Origin: an uncultured Hungatella sp.
GTDB lineage: Bacteria; Bacillota; Clostridia; Lachnospirales; Lachnospiraceae
DNA: 64,000 nt
Reading direction: 5' to 3'
Assembly (NCBI GenBank): GCA_910585645.1
Contig: CAJUFP010000009.1
Location: forward strand, 4,111 to 68,110
Shown: piece after piece, positions 34,775 to 42,599 of the stretch
Layout of the letters: every line of letters starts with the position of its first letter
Numbering within the stretch: position 1 is the first letter of the stretch
Translations under genes and position numbers: made by a program
The notes under the pieces: model-generated
What the model was told of the DNA's origin: nothing
Seen by the model: the letters and a program-made list of their open reading frames with translations, nothing else
Database searches by the model: none

Positions 34775-35668
34775 ATGAAAAAACCAGATCCGAAATTTTT
34801 TGAAAAAGAGATACGGTGCGATTATTTGATAGATGAAAGGATGAAAAAGATCTGGGCCGTGGAGCTGGAGATGCTGCAGCGGTTTGACGAGGTGTGCAAA
34901 AAGCACGGCCTTACTTACTGGGCTTTTTACGGTACTCTTCTGGGAGCCGTGCGCCATCAGGGATTTGTACCCTGGGATGATGATATTGATCTGGCCATGC
35001 TTCGGGATGACTATGAGAGGTTTCAGGCTGTTGCCCCATACGAATTTACAGACCCCTATTTTTTCCAGAATTCCTATACGGACAGAATCATCTGGCCCTT
35101 TTCGAAGATCCGGGACAGCAGGACCACAGGCATCGAGTTTCGTGACTTAAAGGACGTGAATCAGGGGATCTTTATTGATGTCTTTCCGCTGGACAGCGTT
35201 CCGGGTAATACGGAAGCTCAGGCAGACCCTATGTTTGCCACGCAGATGCTGCTGTGGAATGTTGTCACGGATCCCACAAGGGTATTGCTGGAAGTGAAAC
35301 AGGATCTGTTGGAGGGAAAAAGGACCATGGATGAGGTCAGGACCCTTCTGGAGATCTCGAAAAAAGATATCAAAGAGCGGTTTCGGATCTTTGAGAACGC
35401 GATTCTTGCCAGGTTTGGCGAGACAGAGGAAGTAAACTATATCATGGGCGCCTTCGGAGGGAGCAACACCATGAAAAAGGAGTGGTTCGAGGATACGGTG
35501 TATCTTCCCTTTGAATATCTGGAGGTTCCGGTTCCGGCTGAATATGACAAGGTTCTGATCCGGCGCTACGGAGATTACCAGAAACCTGTCAGGGGAGGAA
35601 GTACCCATCAGAATATCATCTTAGACCCGGACATGTCTTACAGAGAATATTTTGACCGGTATCTGTAA
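34775..35668 (+). CDS. LicD-family phosphotransferase
   Basis: A 297-residue member of the LicD family, which transfers phosphocholine or other phospho-substituents from a CDP-activated donor to glycans. The signature is plain: FYGTLLGAVRHQGF, followed by the metal-binding VPWDDDIDLAML (about residues 51-80), then GIFIDVFPLD. ATG 34775 is chosen because AAAGGTGA lies eight bases upstream; a GTG at 34763 is within that site. Its neighbours encode nucleotidyltransferases and phosphonate enzymes, so the donor may be an activated phosphonate rather than phosphocholine. Confidence 0.88.
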   Translation: MKKPDPKFFEKEIRCDYLIDERMKKIWAVELEMLQRFDEVCKKHGLTYWAFYGTLLGAVRHQGFVPWDDDIDLAMLRDDYERFQAVAPYEFTDPYFFQNSYTDRIIWPFSKIRDSRTTGIEFRDLKDVNQGIFIDVFPLDSVPGNTEAQADPMFATQMLLWNVVTDPTRVLLEVKQDLLEGKRTMDEVRTLLEISKKDIKERFRIFENAILARFGETEEVNYIMGAFGGSNTMKKEWFEDTVYLPFEYLEVPVPAEYDKVLIRRYGDYQKPVRGGSTHQNIILDPDMSYREYFDRYL

Positions 35669-35703
35669 TGTGTCTGGGAAAAGAGAAAGGGGATGAGGAA
35701 TCC

Positions 35704-36432
35704 ATGTGTGTTCTTATTATATCGGACATTCACGGCAACCGGTCCGCGTTTCAGGAGGTTCTGGGCCAGGCGGAGAGAAGGCACAAGATCACGTCCTGTA
35801 TCCTGCTGGGGGATCTGATCGATTATGGCATGCACTCCAACGAGGTGATCAAGATGGCGCGGACCCTGCCCTATAAGGTTCTGTGCAGTTTGCGGGGCAA
35901 TCATGAGGAGGCGGTTATCCGCGGCGAATACAGCCGCTTCTCCTCAGACAGAGGACGCCGCAGCGCCAGGTATACAAAAAGCGTCCTGACCTCTGATTCC
36001 TGGGATTATATATCCCGTGAGATGGAGCAGGGAGGGAAAAAGGAATTTGAGTTAAACGGAAAAAAATGCCTGGCAGTCCATGGCAGCCTGGAAGATGAGT
36101 ACTGGAAGAGTATCCGGCCGGAGGCTGGGCTTTTGGAATATGACAGGTATGATTATGTGTTTTCCGGACATTCTCATCTGCCCCATATGTTCGAGAGTTA
36201 TTATGAATGCGAGGATGTGAACAGAAGGAATAAAAAGAAAGTGATCTTTATCAATCCCGGTTCTGTGGGGCAGCCCAGAAATTTGGACAACAGAGCCCAG
36301 TACGCGGTTCTGGACATGGAGAGGGGAGAGATCGCTTTCGAGAAAGCGGAATACGATATTGAGGCGGAACAGGCGGCTTTTTGCGGCCAGGTAGATGATT
36401 TTTATTGTAAAAGACTGAGATGGGGGATTTAG
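35704..36432 (+). CDS. Calcineurin-like metallophosphoesterase
   Basis: A 242-residue metallophosphoesterase with all the metal-binding motifs: DIHGN, GDLIDYG, GNHE, VHGS and GHSHLPH, plus NPGSVGQPR. It belongs to the small YfcE/diadenosine-tetraphosphatase-like group. Start 35704 follows GGGGATGAGGA. Encoded between licD and an SDR gene, it may hydrolyse a phosphodiester intermediate or trim the substituent. The substrate cannot be deduced. Confidence 0.85.
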   Translation: MCVLIISDIHGNRSAFQEVLGQAERRHKITSCILLGDLIDYGMHSNEVIKMARTLPYKVLCSLRGNHEEAVIRGEYSRFSSDRGRRSARYTKSVLTSDSWDYISREMEQGGKKEFELNGKKCLAVHGSLEDEYWKSIRPEAGLLEYDRYDYVFSGHSHLPHMFESYYECEDVNRRNKKKVIFINPGSVGQPRNLDNRAQYAVLDMERGEIAFEKAEYDIEAEQAAFCGQVDDFYCKRLRWGI

Positions 36433-36435
36433 ACG

Positions 36436-37428
36436 ATGGATTTATATGTGATCAGCGGTGTTACGGGAATGACAGGAAACGAATTGTCCAGGAAATTGAT
36501 CGGTTTTGGGGACAGAGTCATTGGCTTTGATAATTTTTTTGCGTCATCCATCAAGACGGTGGAGGATCTTCTGGAACAAGAACAGTTTTCGTTCTATGAG
36601 TATGACTTAAACAACACAGAGCAGATGGAGCGGCTGCAGGAGATGGTGCGGAGCGAGATGGAAGATGGGCGGTTTAACAGGGTGGTTTATGTAAACTGCG
36701 CGGCAGTGGTTCACACCGAGCATTTTTACCATGTGAACCGGACCTTTGAGACCAATGTGCTGGGAATGAAGGCTTTTTTGGAGCAAGCGGTCCGTGTGGG
36801 AGCGGACACATTTATCAACTGTTCCACATCCGAGGTGTATTCCATGAATTCCTGGGGAGAGCATGGGGTGGCGGAGTCAGACTATATCACCATGGCCAAC
36901 GCGGAGCACAGCCAGAGGACCAGCTATGCCACAGGAAAGCTGTTGACAGAATTTTTTATGAAGGAGGCGGTGATGGAACACAAGATCAAAGGCTGTTCCA
37001 TCCGCTTTGCCAATGTATACAGCAAAAATGAGCTGTATCCCAAACACATTATCCCCCACATTATCAATCAGCTGAGAGAAACCGGCGGTGTGGAACTGCT
37101 GGAAAATTCCAAAGTAAATTACCGGACGTTTCTGCACAATGAGGACAGCTGCGGGGCAGTGATCGCCCTGATCCGGGCAGAGGACGCGCTTGACGGGTCT
37201 GTGTACAATGTGGCCACGGACGAGGAGATCTCCATTATTGATCTGGTGAAGCTGTGCGCGGAGAAACTGGGGATCAAGGATCCGCAGATCACTTTTAACG
37301 GGTATCGGGAGTCTGACCCAAAGAGAAGGCTGTTAAACACGGATAAGATAAAGGCAAGGACAGACTGGAGGCCTCATATTACCCTGGATCAGGGGATTGA
37401 GATGTGCGTTAAGGAGATGGGAGCGTGA
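36436..37428 (+). CDS. NAD-dependent nucleotide-sugar epimerase/dehydratase (extended SDR)
   Basis: A 330-residue extended SDR with an N-terminal GVTGMTGNELS cofactor loop and D35-region FGDRVIGFDNFF. Next come NCAAVVHTE, NCSTSEVYSMNS and the catalytic SYATGK (YxxxK), then a sugar-nucleotide binding C-terminal part with VYNVATDEEISI. Substrate unknown. It starts three bases after the phosphoesterase stop and overlaps the next gene by 4 bases, so the genes are tightly coupled. Confidence 0.85.
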   Translation: MDLYVISGVTGMTGNELSRKLIGFGDRVIGFDNFFASSIKTVEDLLEQEQFSFYEYDLNNTEQMERLQEMVRSEMEDGRFNRVVYVNCAAVVHTEHFYHVNRTFETNVLGMKAFLEQAVRVGADTFINCSTSEVYSMNSWGEHGVAESDYITMANAEHSQRTSYATGKLLTEFFMKEAVMEHKIKGCSIRFANVYSKNELYPKHIIPHIINQLRETGGVELLENSKVNYRTFLHNEDSCGAVIALIRAEDALDGSVYNVATDEEISIIDLVKLCAEKLGIKDPQITFNGYRESDPKRRLLNTDKIKARTDWRPHITLDQGIEMCVKEMGA

Positions 37429-38171
37429 AGGTACTGATCATAACCGTGGCGGGGATGTCAACCAGGTTCAGTCAGTCTGTGGGGGCTCCCTGCCTGAAAT
37501 GCCTTTACCATGAGGGCAGGGCAGAGGACTCCCTGCTGTATCGAATGCTTCATCAGGACGGTGAGTTTGACCGCTATGTGATCGTGGGCGGTTTTATGTA
37601 CGGGGAACTGGAAACCGCGGTGAGAGAGCAGTTTGGGGAGCTTATGGACAGGATCCTCCTGGTAAAGAATGACCACTATGCTGACTATGGCTCCGGATAC
37701 AGCCTGTATCTGGCATTGGAGAAGATAAAAAATATGGATGTGTCCCAGGTGGTATTTGCGGAGGGGGATCTGTATGTGGACAGGGAAAGCTTTCGGAAGG
37801 TCTGTGACAGCCCAGTCAGCGTTATCACCTGCAATCAGGAACCTATTTTGGCCAATAAGGCGGTGGCATTTTACTTTGACAGAGATCACCGGGTCCACTA
37901 TATCTATGACACGGAACACAGCGCTCTGGAGATTAGGGAACCGTTTCTGGGGATCTTTAATTCAGGGCAGATCTGGAAATTCGCGGCTCCCGCGCGGCTG
38001 AAAGAGATTACGGAGACAGCAGGGGACAGGGAGAGAAAGGGGACAAATCTGGAACTGATCCAGAGGTACTTCGGGGATCTTCCCAGGGAGCAGTATGAGA
38101 TCATCACGTTTCAAAAGTGGATCAACTGCAATACTGTCTCTGACTACAGGAGGATCGGGAGGTTTTTATGA
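37425..38171 (+). CDS. Nucleotidyltransferase-fold protein (LicC/NTP-transferase like)
   Basis: A 248-residue GT-A-like nucleotidyltransferase starting MKVLIITVAGMSTRFSQSVG, a variant of the family's GxGxR(M/F) loop, with the following lysine in CLKCLY. The metal-binding acidic residue is in VVFAEGDLYVDRESF. It most resembles small sugar-1-phosphate or choline-phosphate cytidylyltransferases. With the C-terminal domain of the PEP mutase it makes two nucleotidyltransferases in one cluster. The start is GTG 37425 and the gene overlaps both neighbours by 4 bases. Confidence 0.72.
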   Translation: MKVLIITVAGMSTRFSQSVGAPCLKCLYHEGRAEDSLLYRMLHQDGEFDRYVIVGGFMYGELETAVREQFGELMDRILLVKNDHYADYGSGYSLYLALEKIKNMDVSQVVFAEGDLYVDRESFRKVCDSPVSVITCNQEPILANKAVAFYFDRDHRVHYIYDTEHSALEIREPFLGIFNSGQIWKFAAPARLKEITETAGDRERKGTNLELIQRYFGDLPREQYEIITFQKWINCNTVSDYRRIGRFL

Positions 38172-39733
38172 GAAGATTTCAGAGAAAACAGCTGTTGAAA
38201 CATATCCACACCCTTCGGGAAGCCGGCTGCGCGCTGGGGGAGCAGTCCGGAGAGAAGAAGATCAACTTGTGCGCGGATATGCAGGAATTTATCGCGGCTA
38301 TATTGGGTTTTCTTGACAGTATCGGAGAGGACGACCCGGCCCTGGCAGATAAGCTTGCGCAGCTGTACGGGCTGTTGCTGCAAGTAAGCCAGGATGAGGT
38401 CTCCTCTGCGCAGATTACTGCCCAGATCGACGACACGAAGGACTATGTGGAAAGCAGAGCGGATACAGACAGACTGGAGGCAGCCTTTTTTTGCTATAAA
38501 GCCAGCATGGGAGACTGTCTGGAGAGTATTTATCTGGCGGCAAAAGAGGATGAACGCTGTGATGCCTACTTTATCCCTATCCCTTATTATGACAGAACAC
38601 CGGAGGGAGTTATTGGTGAGATGCATTATGAGGCAGAAGGGTGTTATTCCCCTAAGATTGAACTGACGGACTGGAGGGCGTACCCTGTAGAAAAACGGCA
38701 TCCGGATATCTGTTTTATCATGAACCCCTATGATGAATACAATTATGTAACTACAGTCCATCCGGATTTTTATGCCAGCCGTCTGAGGGATCAGACGGAA
38801 TTATTAGTATATATACCTTATTATATACACGAGGAGTCCATTGATTCCATCGTTGGAAGCCTTCCCGGTGTCCTCTGCGCGGATAAAGTCATCGTTCAGT
38901 CAGAAAAAGTGAGACAGCAGTATATCGCCAGCATGGTCAGCCAGGTAAAGCAGATCACACCCGAGATGGCCGGGGAAAAGATAGCCGCGCTGGGATCGCC
39001 AAAGACAGACAAGGTATGGACCAGCAAAAAGGAGGACTACACGATTCCGGATGCATGGCAAAAGGTGTTAGAGCCTGACGGTTCGCAGCCAAAGACAGTG
39101 GTACTGTATAATCTTTCCGTATCATCAGCGCTGGCCCATTCCCAAAAGGAGAAAAGAGAGAACTATCTGAAAAAGCTTAAAAAAGTGCTGAACTATTTCT
39201 GCGCCAGGAAAGATGTGGTCTTGTGGCTGAGACCTCATCCCCTGTTAGGCAGTTCCCTTCTGTCTGTTCAGCCCGAGATGTATGAGGAATATCAGAATAT
39301 CATCAGAGAGTACAGAGAATGGGGCGGGGGAATCTATGACGACAGCGCTGATCTGAACAGAGCGGTTGCCTGTGTGGATGCCTGTTATGGAGACAGCAGT
39401 TCTGTAAATCTGCTGTTTCAGTTTATCGGCAAACCGGTTCTCATTCAGAGGATCGAGGACGCGGATGAAGAGTTTGAGATTAAGAGCAGCAGGGAAGAGA
39501 TGAAAGATCGCATGGATCTGCTGACAAGGGATAAAGAGCGATATTATTATTTTATCTATGGGGAGACCTCCCAGGACGGATCAATTGGGGATTTCCATTT
39601 GGCAGATTTTATTGAATATATGGATGTCATCCGGGAATACGGCGCTGCCCAGTCGGCCAGGTACCGGGGGTGCTACATAAATGCCGACGGCACGGCAGGG
39701 CAGAAGATCTATGAATATGTTAGCAGTATCTAA
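38168..39733 (+). CDS. Glycerophosphotransferase-like protein with an N-terminal helical domain
   Basis: A 521-residue protein of two parts. Residues 1-100 are a helical domain (RFQRKQLLKHIHTLREAG, NLCADMQEFIAAILGFLD, VSQDEVSS) about half identical to the whole small protein encoded at 42257. Residues about 105-500 look like the GT-B fold of teichoic-acid CDP-glycerol glycerophosphotransferases: TVVLYNLSVSSAL, LWLRPHPLL, and ACYGDSSSVNLLFQFIGKPVL in place of the usual TDYSS motif. It may extend or transfer a polyol-phosphate-like unit. The call is moderate and no catalytic test is possible here. Confidence 0.6.
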   Translation: MRRFQRKQLLKHIHTLREAGCALGEQSGEKKINLCADMQEFIAAILGFLDSIGEDDPALADKLAQLYGLLLQVSQDEVSSAQITAQIDDTKDYVESRADTDRLEAAFFCYKASMGDCLESIYLAAKEDERCDAYFIPIPYYDRTPEGVIGEMHYEAEGCYSPKIELTDWRAYPVEKRHPDICFIMNPYDEYNYVTTVHPDFYASRLRDQTELLVYIPYYIHEESIDSIVGSLPGVLCADKVIVQSEKVRQQYIASMVSQVKQITPEMAGEKIAALGSPKTDKVWTSKKEDYTIPDAWQKVLEPDGSQPKTVVLYNLSVSSALAHSQKEKRENYLKKLKKVLNYFCARKDVVLWLRPHPLLGSSLLSVQPEMYEEYQNIIREYREWGGGIYDDSADLNRAVACVDACYGDSSSVNLLFQFIGKPVLIQRIEDADEEFEIKSSREEMKDRMDLLTRDKERYYYFIYGETSQDGSIGDFHLADFIEYMDVIREYGAAQSARYRGCYINADGTAGQKIYEYVSSI

Positions 39734-39738
39734 AAAAC

Positions 39739-39767
39739 TTGAAATCGTGAATTGTGTCTGCTATAGT
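39739..39767 (+). promoter_or_regulatory. Sigma-A promoter of the phosphonate gene unit
   Basis: TTGAAA (39739-39744), a 17-base spacer and TATAGT (39762-39767). The -10 lies in a repeat of CTATAG spaced by TATT (39761-39776), which could be an operator. Transcription would start about 30 bases before the dehydrogenase gene. Confidence 0.65.
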
Positions 39768-39806
39768 ATTCTATAGAGAATATTTAAGGATAAGGCGGTG
39801 TGGAAT

Positions 39807-40982
39807 ATGATAGCATTAGATGAAAAGCTGAATATCATGAGGGACAGTATAAAGGGGCGAAACGTAAAAGTCATGATCATAGGGCTGGGCAGTGTGGGAG
39901 GGTATCTTCTTGACTATCTTCTCTCGGCCGGAGACAGCAATATGGAGATCTACGTGGCCGGGCGCAATGAGGAAAAGATGGTTTCTGATGTGAATATCGT
40001 TCGGGTGGCATCCCTGATCCGAGATCAAAACCGGTCAAGGGTGTTCATAAGATCTGACGTGAATCTGGATGATGTGGATTCCATCACCCGATGCATCCGG
40101 GAGTGCAGGCCGGATATTATCGTTAATTCCAGCCGCGCCTATCCGGGACTGAAATACGGCAGCATTTCCTGGAAGAATGTGCGGGCCTACGGGATCTGGG
40201 CGCCTCTGGCGATCAAATATACCAAGAATATCATGGAGGCGTGGGAGAAGGCGGAAAGCCGCGCTGTTGTGATCAATACCTCCTATTCTGACGGGGTGAT
40301 CCCGTGGCTGAGATCCGCGGGAAAGTCATATCCGGATCTGGGCAGCGGCAATATCAATCATCTGATCCCAAGGATCAAGTTTGCCGTGGCAGAAGAGTGC
40401 GGAATTAAGGATTACTGGAATGTGGACATTACCTACGCTGTCAGTCATTTTCATGACGTGGTCATCAGCAAGGAGGGGCAGACAGAGGGAGTGGGACAGC
40501 TGATCCGCATTCGATATGAGGGAAAGACCCTGGAGCCGGATATGGACAAGATTTTTGCCGCCTGCAAGATCCCCATGCCCACGGACGCAAAGAGAAATAT
40601 GATGAATGCTTCCAGCAATTTTGAGATCATACAGGGCATACTGGCGGCAGTCAGGGAGAAAAAGCGGGTGAAGCTTCACTGCCCGGGAGCCTTTGGGGAG
40701 ATCGGCGGATATCCGGTGGTCCTGGACGGGACAGGGCAGGAGATAAAGGCCTATATTGATGAGGAATGCTTTGACTTAGAGGCTATGAGAAAGAAAAACC
40801 GTGAGTCCATCTATCTGGACGGGATCGAGAACATCGAGAACGGCACACTTTTTTACACGGATGAGCTGATAGAGAAATGTAAAGACGCTTTCGGCATCTC
40901 GCTGATAAAGCAGGTGGCATTTGAGGACATTGAACAGACGGCGCGGTTTTTGATCTCAGAAGTGATCGAGAAACAGATTTAG
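39807..40982 (+). CDS. Saccharopine dehydrogenase-like NAD(P)-binding oxidoreductase
   Basis: A 391-residue protein with a clear Rossmann entry, VMIIGLGSVGGYLLDYLLSAG, followed by EIYVAGRNEEK as at the second strand, then CRPDIIVNSSRAYPG and VVINTSYSDGVIP. The later part has no recognised motif. ATG 39807 follows AAGGCGG. It is the first gene of the unit that makes phosphonates and could reduce or aminate a phosphonate aldehyde. It matches none of the characterised phosphonate dehydrogenases that I know, so the role is open. Confidence 0.6.
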   Translation: MIALDEKLNIMRDSIKGRNVKVMIIGLGSVGGYLLDYLLSAGDSNMEIYVAGRNEEKMVSDVNIVRVASLIRDQNRSRVFIRSDVNLDDVDSITRCIRECRPDIIVNSSRAYPGLKYGSISWKNVRAYGIWAPLAIKYTKNIMEAWEKAESRAVVINTSYSDGVIPWLRSAGKSYPDLGSGNINHLIPRIKFAVAEECGIKDYWNVDITYAVSHFHDVVISKEGQTEGVGQLIRIRYEGKTLEPDMDKIFAACKIPMPTDAKRNMMNASSNFEIIQGILAAVREKKRVKLHCPGAFGEIGGYPVVLDGTGQEIKAYIDEECFDLEAMRKKNRESIYLDGIENIENGTLFYTDELIEKCKDAFGISLIKQVAFEDIEQTARFLISEVIEKQI

Positions 40983-41007
40983 GCAAAAGAACGGAGCGTA
41001 ACATAAC

Positions 41008-42126
41008 ATGAATGTTGAGAGACTGACAGAGATCACAGGGGCTGACTTTTTTACAGGGGTGCCGGATTCCCAGCTAAAGGCGCTCTGCGATCATCTGTTC
41101 CAAAAATACGGGACAGACCCCAGACACCATATCATCGGGGTCAATGAAGGAAACTGCGCGGCCATCGCGGCAGGGTATCATCTGGCTACGGGTAAGGTGC
41201 CGGTTGTGTATATGCAGAACAGCGGGCAGGGAAATATGATCAACCCCATGGCGTCTCTTTTAAGCGACAAGGTCTACGGGATCCCGTGTCTCTTTATCGT
41301 CGGGTGGAGAGGGGAACCAGGGATCCATGATGAGCCCCAGCATGTGTATCAGGGGGAGGTAACCCTAAAACTTCTGGAAGATATGGATATCCAGGCTTTT
41401 GTCATTGGGAAGGACACGACCGAGGACGCGGTAAGCCGTAAGATGGAGGATTTTAAGAAACTGCTGGAAAGGGGAAAGTGTGCGGCGTTTGTGATCCGCA
41501 AGGGTGCGCTGCAGTATGACAAGAAGGCAGTTTATAAAAACGCGTACCGTATGACCAGGGAGGAGATCATCCGCCATGTGGCGGATGTTTCCGGGGAAGA
41601 CCCTGTTGTGTCAACCACCGGCAAGGCCAGCCGGGAATTGTTCGAGATCCGGGAAGCCCGCGGCCAGGGCCACAGCCGTGACTTTCTGACTGTGGGCTCT
41701 ATGGGACATGCTTCCTCCATTGCTATGGAGATCGCCCTCCAGAAGCCGGACCGGAAGATCTGGTGTCTGGACGGAGACGGGGCGGCGCTGATGCACATGG
41801 GGGCCATGGCTGTCATAGGGGCCAGCAGCCCAAAGAACCTGATACATATCGTCATGAATAATGAGGCCCACGAGACGGTGGGAGGGATGCCTACTGTGGC
41901 GGCAAAGGTAGATCTGCCGGGGATCGCTAAGGCGTGCGGCTATGGGAAGGCGGTATGTGTGGGTGACTTTGAGAGTCTGGACCATGAGCTTAGAAGGGCA
42001 AAGCTTGGAAGTGAACTGACTTTTATTGAAGTAAAATGCGCCATAGGGGCCAGGGCTGATCTGGGCAGGCCCACGACCACGCCGGTACAGAATAAGGAAT
42101 GGTTTATGGAGAGTCTGAAAGGATAG
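41008..42126 (+). CDS. aepY: Phosphonopyruvate decarboxylase
   Basis: A 372-residue thiamine-diphosphate enzyme that converts phosphonopyruvate to phosphonoacetaldehyde and so pulls the PEP mutase reaction forward. The N-terminal part has FFTGVPDSQLKALCDHL and VNEGNCAAIAAGYHLATGK, with the catalytic Glu in NEG. The C-terminal part has the ThDP/Mg motif GDGAALMHMGAMAVIG, closed by MNNEAHETVGG. Length and motifs fit AepY/Ppd well. It starts 25 bases after the dehydrogenase gene. Confidence 0.93.
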   Translation: MNVERLTEITGADFFTGVPDSQLKALCDHLFQKYGTDPRHHIIGVNEGNCAAIAAGYHLATGKVPVVYMQNSGQGNMINPMASLLSDKVYGIPCLFIVGWRGEPGIHDEPQHVYQGEVTLKLLEDMDIQAFVIGKDTTEDAVSRKMEDFKKLLERGKCAAFVIRKGALQYDKKAVYKNAYRMTREEIIRHVADVSGEDPVVSTTGKASRELFEIREARGQGHSRDFLTVGSMGHASSIAMEIALQKPDRKIWCLDGDGAALMHMGAMAVIGASSPKNLIHIVMNNEAHETVGGMPTVAAKVDLPGIAKACGYGKAVCVGDFESLDHELRRAKLGSELTFIEVKCAIGARADLGRPTTTPVQNKEWFMESLKG

Positions 42127-42171
42127 GGGATCGCTGCAGGAAACCGAAATCGATTGATCAGGGGATTAGGG

Positions 42172-42201
42172 TTAAGACTATAAGAATTCCGACGATATTA
42201 T
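42172..42201 (+). promoter_or_regulatory. Possible internal promoter before the small domain gene and PEP mutase
   Basis: TTAAGA (42172-42177), an 18-base spacer and TATTAT (42196-42201) lie within a 130-base gap that is unusually AT-rich for this cluster. The match is moderate. Confidence 0.35.
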
Positions 42202-42256
42202 AAGAAGGGGTTTTATAGGATAAAGAAAGAGAAAAGGTAAGAAAGTGGAGGTTTCT

Positions 42257-42571
42257 ATGACAGGATTTCAGAAAAAGCAGCTTTTGGACAGTGTGGAGGT
42301 GCTTCGGGAAGCAGGAGGCGTGCTGAAGGAGCAGCAGCCGGGAGCGGAGAAGGTTAATCTATGTGCGGATATGCAGGATTTCACATTGGCCATCTTGAAC
42401 TTTCTTGACAATATCAATGAGGACGATGAGAAGTTGACAGATCAGCTTAGTGAGCTGTATAAGATACTGTTGAACGTGAGCCAGGAGGAGGTCTCCTGCG
42501 AAGAGCCGGCTGCTTTGATTGATCAGATCAGAGATTATGTTGAGGAGAAAGAGCAGGCAGAAGATAATTAG
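42257..42571 (+). CDS. Small helical protein matching the N-terminus of the glycerophosphotransferase-like protein
   Basis: A 104-residue protein of unknown function. By manual alignment roughly half its residues are identical to residues 1-100 of the protein encoded at 38168, sharing FQKKQLL, LREAG, NLCADMQ, FLD, EDD and VSQEEVS. It is all-helical in appearance, acidic, with no signal or membrane segment. ATG 42257 follows GTGGAGG. It lies 28 bases before the PEP mutase gene. It may be a free-standing interaction module, or the remnant of a duplicated larger gene. I do not recognise the family. Confidence 0.7.
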   Translation: MTGFQKKQLLDSVEVLREAGGVLKEQQPGAEKVNLCADMQDFTLAILNFLDNINEDDEKLTDQLSELYKILLNVSQEEVSCEEPAALIDQIRDYVEEKEQAEDN

Positions 42572-42599
42572 ACCTGTTTTTTCAGGTTAGGAGGTAAGG

